DNA of 64,000 nt from Ardenticatenaceae bacterium. GTDB lineage: Bacteria > Chloroflexota > Anaerolineae > Promineifilales > Promineifilaceae. The notes below the pieces were generated by a model. It was not told the DNA's origin and ran no database searches. It was given only the letters and a program-made list of their open reading frames with translations. The translations under genes were made by a program, and so were the position numbers. Each line of letters starts with the position of its first letter. The first letter of the stretch is position 1. Shown here in pieces: positions 24,434 to 30,878 of the stretch. The stretch covers positions 62,001 to 126,000 of the forward strand of contig JACKBN010000014.1 of the NCBI GenBank assembly GCA_020634565.1, written 5' to 3'.

Positions 24434-26230
24434 ATGAATATTCGACCCGCACACCCACAAGACGTTCCCCAAATCCTGGCCCTGCTCAACGAGCATGTAC
24501 GGCGCGGCGATGTGCTGCCACGCACCGCGCAATCCATCCACGATACCCTGCCAGATTGGCTGGTAGGCATCGACGCCGAAGACGAACTCGTCGCCTGCGT
24601 CTCCCTGCTCTACTACAGCGAAATTTTAGCCGAAGTGCGTTCGCTCGCCGTGTCCGACAAAGTGAAGGGGCAGGGCTGGGGCCGCAGCATCGTCAAGGCG
24701 CTTCTTGGCCAGGCAAAGCACCGTCAGGTGCCCACCCTGTTTGCCCTCACCCGCGCGGTGCCATTTTTCCAGAAGATGGGCTTTGGCATCAGCAGCAGGG
24801 ACTTATTTCCAGAAAAAGTGTGGCGCGACTGCCAGGTCTGTCCATTGCTAACAAATTGTGATGAAACGGCCGTTGTGCTCCACCTTACCCCACAACCCAT
24901 CCAACCCAAATCTCAGCCAGTTATCGAACTACCAATTATTCAAACCCAACAAGGAGTTACAAAAATGTCAAAACCAAAAATTAATAAAGCTGTGCTCGCC
25001 TATTCTGGTGGTCTGGACACATCCGTTATCGTTCCGTGGCTACGCGAAAATTACGGCTGTGAAGTCATCTGCTTCTGTGCCAATATCGGCCAGGGAGATG
25101 CGGAACTGGATGGCCTGCGCGAAAAAGCGCTCGCCAGCGGGGCCAGCAAAGTATACGTAGAAGATTTGCGGCATGAATTTGCTAAAGATTTCCTCTTCCC
25201 CATGCTGCAATCCGGCGCAATTTATGAGCGCCAATACCTGCTTGGCACCTCCATTGCCCGGCCGCTCATCGCCAAATGGCAGGTCGCTATCGCCGAAGCC
25301 GAAGGCGCCGATGCCGTCGCTCACGGTGCTACAGGCAAAGGCAACGACCAGGTACGTTTTGAGCTGACCTACAAGGCGCTTAACCCCACCCTTAAAGTAA
25401 TCGCTCCCTGGCGCGAATGGGATATCCGCTCCCGCGAAGATGCGCTTGCCTACGCGAAAAAACACAACGTACCCGTTGTCCACACCGAAAAATCCATGTA
25501 CAGCCGCGACAGTAACCTATGGCACCTATCCCATGAGGGCGGTATTCTGGAAGACCCGCGCAACGAGCCGGAAGAAAGCATGTACCAGTGGACCGTCTCG
25601 CCAGAAAATGCCCCTGACGAACCCGAAATCGTAACCGTTCACTTTGAACAAGGCGTCCCCGTCTCCGTCAACGACGTGCAGCTTCCTCCAGCTCAGCTCA
25701 TTGAAAAGCTGAACGATCTGGGTGCCAAACACGGCATTGGCCGGGTAGATTTGGTAGAAAATCGGCTGGTAGGCATGAAATCCCACGGCGTCTATGAGAC
25801 CCCTGGCGGCACCATTTTGTATGCCGCACACCGCGAACTGGAATCGCTTTGCCTGGATCGGGACACCAGCCACTTCAAAGAAGAGCTGGCCGTGCGTTAT
25901 GCCGAGCTGGTCTACTTTGGCAAATGGTTCCACTCGCTGCGCGAATCCATGCAGGCGTTCATCACTGACACACAGCAGACAATCACCGGCTGGGTGAAGT
26001 TTAAGCTGTACAAAGGGAATGTCATCGTCATTGGCCGGTACAGCGACAACAGCCTATACCGTGAAGATTTCGCCACCTTCGGCAAAGAAGATGTGTACGA
26101 TCAGAAGGACGCGGTCGGCTTCATCAATCTGTTTGGCTTGCAGATGAAAGTTCAGGCAATGATGGACGTAAGCAACGGCGGCAAAACCCGCTACGCTGCT
26201 CCCGACTACTCCAAGTTTAAACGCGACTAA
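24434..26230 (+). CDS. N-acetylglutamate synthase domain fused in frame to argininosuccinate synthase
   Basis: One uninterrupted frame of 598 codons. Residues 1-152 match the short, GNAT-only N-acetylglutamate synthases: R-P-A-H-P-Q-D-V at the start, V-L-P-R-T, E-V-R-S-L-A-V, an acetyl-CoA loop K-G-Q-G-W-G-R, F-F-Q-K-M-G-F and the ending K-V-W-R-D-C-x-x-C-P. A Gln/Pro-rich linker (about 153-177) joins it to a complete ArgG beginning at Met178. No stop separates them. An internal AAGGAG eight bases before codon 178 means free ArgG can also be made. Thus the first and a late step of arginine synthesis may sit on one chain. An ArgH-ArgA type fusion is known in marine bacteria; an ArgA-ArgG one is not known to me. 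Confidence 0.8.
   Translation: MNIRPAHPQDVPQILALLNEHVRRGDVLPRTAQSIHDTLPDWLVGIDAEDELVACVSLLYYSEILAEVRSLAVSDKVKGQGWGRSIVKALLGQAKHRQVPTLFALTRAVPFFQKMGFGISSRDLFPEKVWRDCQVCPLLTNCDETAVVLHLTPQPIQPKSQPVIELPIIQTQQGVTKMSKPKINKAVLAYSGGLDTSVIVPWLRENYGCEVICFCANIGQGDAELDGLREKALASGASKVYVEDLRHEFAKDFLFPMLQSGAIYERQYLLGTSIARPLIAKWQVAIAEAEGADAVAHGATGKGNDQVRFELTYKALNPTLKVIAPWREWDIRSREDALAYAKKHNVPVVHTEKSMYSRDSNLWHLSHEGGILEDPRNEPEESMYQWTVSPENAPDEPEIVTVHFEQGVPVSVNDVQLPPAQLIEKLNDLGAKHGIGRVDLVENRLVGMKSHGVYETPGGTILYAAHRELESLCLDRDTSHFKEELAVRYAELVYFGKWFHSLRESMQAFITDTQQTITGWVKFKLYKGNVIVIGRYSDNSLYREDFATFGKEDVYDQKDAVGFINLFGLQMKVQAMMDVSNGGKTRYAAPDYSKFKRD
24965..26230 (+). CDS. argG: Argininosuccinate synthase (internal start)
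   Basis: Joins citrulline and aspartate with ATP. 421 residues from the ATG at 24965, which has AAGGAG at 24951-24956. The PP-loop A-Y-S-G-G-L-D-T-S is at residues about 12-20, followed by A-N-I-G-Q-G (citrulline/aspartate site), H-G-A-T-G-K-G-N-D-Q-V-R-F-E and Y-S-R-D-S-N-L-W. The stretch is unusual here in having no ACGGCCGT octamer. It shares its frame with the upstream NAGS domain. argF and argH are not in the window. Confidence 0.93.
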   Translation: MSKPKINKAVLAYSGGLDTSVIVPWLRENYGCEVICFCANIGQGDAELDGLREKALASGASKVYVEDLRHEFAKDFLFPMLQSGAIYERQYLLGTSIARPLIAKWQVAIAEAEGADAVAHGATGKGNDQVRFELTYKALNPTLKVIAPWREWDIRSREDALAYAKKHNVPVVHTEKSMYSRDSNLWHLSHEGGILEDPRNEPEESMYQWTVSPENAPDEPEIVTVHFEQGVPVSVNDVQLPPAQLIEKLNDLGAKHGIGRVDLVENRLVGMKSHGVYETPGGTILYAAHRELESLCLDRDTSHFKEELAVRYAELVYFGKWFHSLRESMQAFITDTQQTITGWVKFKLYKGNVIVIGRYSDNSLYREDFATFGKEDVYDQKDAVGFINLFGLQMKVQAMMDVSNGGKTRYAAPDYSKFKRD

Positions 26231-26246
26231 ATTCGGAAATTAGAAA

Positions 26247-26301
26247 TTTTCCCGGGAACAGCCGCCGCGAATTGTTTCCGTTCGGCAGTTCTCGGGAAAA
26301 T
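26247..26301. repeat. Inverted repeat after argG (TTTCCCGGGAA type)
   Basis: ATTTTCCCGGGAAC (26247-26260) and GTTCTCGGGAAAAT (26288-26301) pair over 14 bases with one mismatch around a 27-base spacer. Each arm is itself nearly palindromic. A very similar pair is at 47122-47178. It lies between convergent argG and pgmB and may act as a shared terminator or a repeat element. Confidence 0.65.
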
Positions 26302-26347
26302 CGTTGAGCAGAATAGAATTTCGCGCCAAAATGATTTTCCCGTTTTT

Positions 26348-27001
26348 CTAAAATTGAAACAGGTCATCTAGCTGCACAGCATATAGCCCTGGAAAAACGA
26401 TGTCAGCGGAGGGCAAATCCTGAGCTTGACCAATTCCCACAGCTAACATGCCGGCGGTTCGGGCTGCTTGCAGCCCTGCTTCAGCGTCCTCAAACACCAC
26501 GCAGTCCATGGCTGGCACGCCCAATTCCTGCGCCCCCAGCAAAAAGACTTCGGGATCAGGCTTGGCTTTGGCAACTTTATTACCATCAATCACCGCATCA
26601 AAAAGGTGTTCAATCTCCAAATTCTTGAGAATCAGAGGCGCATTCTTGCTGGCCGACCCGAGCGCGATTTTTATACCCTTCTCTCTTAATTGCTGTAAAC
26701 AGGCTTCGGCGCCGGGTAACAACTCCGAACGATCCAACTGCTTGATGTAGGACACATATTCTTCATTCTTTTGTTTCGCCAATGCTGTCTTCTGCGCTTC
26801 ATCCAAAGCCAGATTGCCTACTTCCAAAAGAATCTCCAGGGAGCGCATGCGGCTAACGCCTTTAAGCCGTTGGTTATCTTGTTCGGTAAATTCAAATCCC
26901 AGTTTATGGGCCAGATTTCGCCAGGCAAGATAATGATATTTCGCCGTGTCAACGATAACACCGTCGAGATCAAATAAACCAGCTTGATATTTTGAGGTCA
27001 T
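26348..27001 (-). CDS. pgmB: Beta-phosphoglucomutase / HAD-family sugar phosphatase
   Basis: 217 residues, HAD superfamily with the helical cap. F-D-L-D-G-V-I-V-D-T (Asp11 nucleophile, Asp13 acid/base), then cap residues R-L-K-G-V-S-R-M-R-S-L, which match beta-phosphoglucomutase, then G-S-A-S-K-N, K-P-D-P-E-V-F and V-F-E-D-A-E-A-G. It interconverts beta-glucose 1- and 6-phosphate, usually with a disaccharide phosphorylase. The ATG at 27001 is chosen because the longer reading overlaps the upstream gene by 31 bases. It is 20 bases after the GH3 gene, probably one transcript. Confidence 0.88.
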   Translation of the reverse strand: MTSKYQAGLFDLDGVIVDTAKYHYLAWRNLAHKLGFEFTEQDNQRLKGVSRMRSLEILLEVGNLALDEAQKTALAKQKNEEYVSYIKQLDRSELLPGAEACLQQLREKGIKIALGSASKNAPLILKNLEIEHLFDAVIDGNKVAKAKPDPEVFLLGAQELGVPAMDCVVFEDAEAGLQAARTAGMLAVGIGQAQDLPSADIVFPGLYAVQLDDLFQF

Positions 27002-27021
27002 AACATCACCCAAGGATTTGG

Positions 27022-28725
27022 CTAATACAAGCGCGTGTCCCACTTGCCACAAAAAGCATCAACCGGGCTTTTGCCCTTAAATTCCGAACGGCCCATCAGC
27101 TTCTCGATGACGGCATCAATATTTTCTTCGGTGTTGGTATAGGCATTGATGAAATTCTTGATGCGTGGCACATCTAACAAATGGTAAGGATTTTCCATAG
27201 AGATGAAAATCGTTGGCACACTGGCAATATAAAGCGGGCAATTTGCGCCCAAGGGTGGCGCCCATTCGATACGCAAGGTTGTCTGGTTACTCTTTGTCAT
27301 CAAAGCACAGAAATAAACTATCCAATCATAGCTACTGACGACTTCATCATACCGTTTCAAGCGTAATTCCATCCCGCCTAGTGGCGAGAAGACCTCAACT
27401 TCAAAGCCCTCTTGTTCCAGCTTTTCCTTGAAATAAGTGCTGTTACCGCCAGTTTGGTTATGGGGACCTATCTCATCACCAATCACATAAAAAAGGACAC
27501 GCTTCCCCTTTTCCAAGTTCATCGGTAAGGTGCCATCGCTTTTCACTAGAGTAACTGACCTATCAGCGCATTCCCGGGTCCATTCTTTATGCTCATCGCA
27601 GTTCAAAATGGATAATTCTTCTGATAATGGCACCAGGTTCCTTTCTTTTTGTTTTGTATGCAGACCAATTGCCGCCTTGAGTGCCAGAATGCGCGTTACT
27701 GCCTCGTCTAAACGCTGCTGGGTTATCACACCATCTTCGATACCCTTCATCATATAGCCATAATCTTCCTCAAGATTCCTGGCAAAAAGGAACATGTCGC
27801 AGCCCGCTGCAATACATTGTGGAACCGCTTTTTCGCGCGGCAGCAGAACAAGCATGCCCACCATCGTGGTTGCATCAGAAACTATCAGCCCGTTAAAGCC
27901 AAGCTGTTCTCTAAGTAAGTCGTTTAGCAACTCGTGCGACAAAGTAGCAGGCATAATATCGTTGTCTTTGATTCCAGGGCGTAGCTTTTTGGAATATTCA
28001 GGCTGCATGATATGCCCGGGCATGATAGTTAGGGCACCCGCATCGATGCAGGCTTTATAAACCTTACCGTAGGTCTTGTCCCATTCTTCGCAAGACAGAT
28101 TATTAACGGTAGTTACCAGATGTTGATCGCGTTCGTCTGTACCATCACCTGGGAAATGTTTAAGTGAGGCGGCTACCCCCAGGCTTTGCACGGCTTGTGT
28201 ATAGGCTATCCCCATTTGCGCTACTGTATCTGGGTCCGAACCGTATGTACGCGTGTTTGTAATTGGACTGCGGAAGTTGTAATCAATATCAACACAAGGA
28301 GCAAAAGCCCAGTTTCCGCCGACAGCCAGCGCTTCTCTCGCACTGATCAACCCCTGTCTGGTTGCCGTTTCCGGATCACCAGTGGCAGCTACCTGCATAT
28401 TACAGGCATAGTTCGTGCCTTCGTGAGCGATTCCAGCCCCACCACGTTCCAGATTGGCAGGAATCAACATAGGGATTTTGCTTTTCCCTTGATAGTAGTT
28501 GGCGACAGTCCAGGCGAATTCACTTGTCATTGGACGAAAGGAGGTTCCGCCAGGATTATATTTCATCACAGCATCCGCTTCTTCGCGCCACCCATCATCA
28601 CTCCGGTGAATGAGGCAAAAAAGCTGGCCAATCTTTTCTTCTTGGGTCATGCTTGCCAGGGTGCTTTCCACCCACTGAATATCATCATCCTTCAAATAGA
28701 ACGGATTACCTTTTAGATCTATCAT
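27022..28725 (-). CDS. Glycoside hydrolase family 3, N-acetylglucosaminidase-like
   Basis: 567 residues with a GH3 barrel and a C-terminal alpha/beta domain. The barrel shows the NagZ-type motif S-L-K-H-F-P-G-D-G, then D-E-R-D-Q-H, and the nucleophile segment L-I-V-S-D-A-T-T-M. There is no signal peptide, so it acts in the cytoplasm on imported sugars. Members of this sub-branch are beta-N-acetylhexosaminidases or phosphorylases; a phosphorylase activity would fit the adjacent beta-phosphoglucomutase but is not proven. It contains no ACGGCCGT and its codon use is visibly AT-richer than its neighbours, suggesting transfer. Confidence 0.85.
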   Translation of the reverse strand: MIDLKGNPFYLKDDDIQWVESTLASMTQEEKIGQLFCLIHRSDDGWREEADAVMKYNPGGTSFRPMTSEFAWTVANYYQGKSKIPMLIPANLERGGAGIAHEGTNYACNMQVAATGDPETATRQGLISAREALAVGGNWAFAPCVDIDYNFRSPITNTRTYGSDPDTVAQMGIAYTQAVQSLGVAASLKHFPGDGTDERDQHLVTTVNNLSCEEWDKTYGKVYKACIDAGALTIMPGHIMQPEYSKKLRPGIKDNDIMPATLSHELLNDLLREQLGFNGLIVSDATTMVGMLVLLPREKAVPQCIAAGCDMFLFARNLEEDYGYMMKGIEDGVITQQRLDEAVTRILALKAAIGLHTKQKERNLVPLSEELSILNCDEHKEWTRECADRSVTLVKSDGTLPMNLEKGKRVLFYVIGDEIGPHNQTGGNSTYFKEKLEQEGFEVEVFSPLGGMELRLKRYDEVVSSYDWIVYFCALMTKSNQTTLRIEWAPPLGANCPLYIASVPTIFISMENPYHLLDVPRIKNFINAYTNTEENIDAVIEKLMGRSEFKGKSPVDAFCGKWDTRLY

Positions 28726-28759
28726 GTCAGTATTCCTTTTCTTTTATTTTACACCTAGG

Positions 28760-28804
28760 TAAAAAGAAAAGAGCCGATACAAAATATAGATATTTTGCAT
28801 CGGC
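28760..28804 (-). terminator. Intrinsic terminator after the carboxylesterase gene
   Basis: On the minus strand a 14-bp stem with one mismatch (28773-28786 with 28791-28804; outer GCCGAT/ATCGGC) is followed by CTCTTTTCTTTTT. It separates the esterase gene from the GH3 gene, so the two have separate transcripts or reduced readthrough. Confidence 0.8.
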
Positions 28805-28932
28805 CCAAAAATTTATGCCCGAAAGGTTATATCTATAATAAGCAGGTAAATGAGAATAACCGATTCAAAACCTGCAAACCACATTCTTATTAACCAATCT
28901 GGTCCCGATAAACATGCACTTTAGTTAATGGG

Positions 28933-30576
28933 TTAGTTATCCCCATACGTACCATATCGCTCAGCCCAAAACGCTTCTTTTGCTGCGCTTAACTGTACCG
29001 TAGTCAGAGAATCGCCGAAATCCATAAAAGAGATTGCCCCATTATACGGTCCCCAAGCTAGAAGTTCATAGCCGTTTGGATTACCTGTCTTGGCAAAGTT
29101 GACCAGGTATGTGGACATATTGTCGCCAATCTCATAGTCCAAGTCAGACCAAACTCTGCGCGGCGAGAAGTAATTCAAGAAGTATGGCACTTCCGCGGTG
29201 TGGAATGCGCCCCAACTTCCAGGCAATGTCGTTTCGTATGGCGTGAACCGCATAACAAGCGAGCTATCTGTTTCGTTGTCGCCAGGAGGCATATAGTGAT
29301 GATAGAAATACACGTATGTTGGATTTTCAACACTTAATGATCTTACTTGGGCAAAGGCATTTGAAGAGGCTGCCATTGAATCCCGAACCAACTCCAGGTA
29401 AACACCAATCGCTTCATCACCCGTTTCAGGGGCAGGGTATAGTTCAAGCGCTTTCTCTGCCAAATCCCCATAGGTGACATGAACATATTGCTCATAAATA
29501 TCTATCGGCATCGTGTTCGGCGTTCCTCTGAAATGGCTATCACCTTCTACATTACCCGTCATGAAGTTGACATGGTTAACGTTGCCTGTGGCATAGGCTT
29601 CACCAAAGCTCATTGGAAAGACGACACCATCAATAAGCGCACCACCACGATACTGATAACTCCATAGTTCTTCAGCTGGTACGGCTCTTAAGTCTTCCAA
29701 GGTGTAACCTTCATACAGTGCCTGATTGGCTAATTCCTGGTCTGCTAAGTAAGTGCTACCAAAGTTAGGACTGCTGCCGCTCATCGTTACAGCATTCTGG
29801 AAAAGCCCCGTAGCTAAAGGAGTTACGCTGAGGGCGCCAACATTTCCGGCACCAGCAGATTGCCCGGCAATAGTGACGTTATTGGGATCCCCACCAAATT
29901 TAGCGATATTTCTTTGAACCCATTCCAGGGCGGCGATTTGATCCAGGTATGCATAATTCCCAGAGATGCCATCACGATTCTCTGCAGACAGTTCTGGATG
30001 TGAAAAGAAGCCAAAGATGCCAAGTCTGTAATTGATGCTTACAAAAACAACATCTTTTCTTGCCAGGGCTTCACCATCATAAACAGGAACAGATGAACCA
30101 CCTGAGGTGTTGCCGCCACCATGAATCCAGACAATGACTGGAAGCTTCTCGGCTCTTCTGCCGGTTTCCTTTGCATTTGTCCAAACATTTAGTGTCAGGC
30201 AATCTTCAGAATAATCTTCGCCATCTCCAGAAAGTTCAATCAAAAATTCTTCGGTCCAGGAAAGAATCGGTGCCGTTTGATCGGTCTGCCAGCAGCTAGG
30301 ACCAAACTCTACAGCTTCTTTTACGCCGTTCCACCGAACAACGGGTGCTGGCGCTTTCCATCTTAATTCGTCAACCGGCGGGGCTGCGTATGGAATACCT
30401 TTGTAGATGGATACTTCTCCATCTTCGGACAGCATCCCCGTGATTCGACCACCATCCACTCGAATTGGTCTGTGCGGATTCAAAGTATTTCCTTGAGCCT
30501 GAACGGAGGCAACGGCCGTTAACATTATTACAAACGCCATAGCCAAAATAGTTAGTAATCTTCTACTTTTTCTCAC
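28933..30576 (-). CDS. Exported type-B carboxylesterase
   Basis: 547 residues with a clear signal peptide (R-K-S-R-R then a hydrophobic core, cleavage after V-Q-A). The alpha/beta-hydrolase domain has the type-B motifs: G-I-P-Y-A-A-P-P, the oxyanion loop H-G-G-G, the nucleophile G-Q-S-A-G-A, a Glu in N-V-E-G-D and the His in G-A-F-H-T-A-E-V-P. It hydrolyses carboxylic esters outside the cell. The GTG at 30576 follows GAAGGAG by eight bases. It is divergent from the MalT-like regulator gene, which may control it. Only one octamer, in the signal-peptide region, is present. Confidence 0.88.
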   Translation of the reverse strand: MRKSRRLLTILAMAFVIMLTAVASVQAQGNTLNPHRPIRVDGGRITGMLSEDGEVSIYKGIPYAAPPVDELRWKAPAPVVRWNGVKEAVEFGPSCWQTDQTAPILSWTEEFLIELSGDGEDYSEDCLTLNVWTNAKETGRRAEKLPVIVWIHGGGNTSGGSSVPVYDGEALARKDVVFVSINYRLGIFGFFSHPELSAENRDGISGNYAYLDQIAALEWVQRNIAKFGGDPNNVTIAGQSAGAGNVGALSVTPLATGLFQNAVTMSGSSPNFGSTYLADQELANQALYEGYTLEDLRAVPAEELWSYQYRGGALIDGVVFPMSFGEAYATGNVNHVNFMTGNVEGDSHFRGTPNTMPIDIYEQYVHVTYGDLAEKALELYPAPETGDEAIGVYLELVRDSMAASSNAFAQVRSLSVENPTYVYFYHHYMPPGDNETDSSLVMRFTPYETTLPGSWGAFHTAEVPYFLNYFSPRRVWSDLDYEIGDNMSTYLVNFAKTGNPNGYELLAWGPYNGAISFMDFGDSLTTVQLSAAKEAFWAERYGTYGDN

Positions 30577-30778
30577 AACAATTTCTCCTTCTGCGCATTG
30601 CACAAAGCAATCAGATTTTCATTAAATCTCAAACCGCTCCTTTTAGTTCAGTGGGATTTGTCGATTAGCACCTCCTTTCCTTAGTCCGATCCCGGAATTT
30701 GCCATCAATGTAACAAAAATAAAGGACAGCAGTCTATCGGGAGGCTAGTTGATTTTGCCTAAAAAAAGCGGCTAAAAA

Positions 30779-30809
30779 TTGTGAAAAATCGCTTAGATTT
30801 GGGTATAAT
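30779..30809 (+). promoter_or_regulatory. Putative promoter of the MalT-like regulator gene
   Basis: A perfect TATAAT at 30804-30809 with TTGTGA (30779-30784) at a long 19-base spacing. The resulting 5' leader of about 60 bases can fold AAAGTTAC (30818-30825) onto GTAACTTT (30856-30863), immediately before the ribosome site GGAGAGG. Confidence 0.4.
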
Positions 30810-30878
30810 TGATGGCTAAAGTTACCCAGAATAGTGTAGTCCTCGTTTACTCTGTGTAACTTTTTGGAGAGGTGTTTG

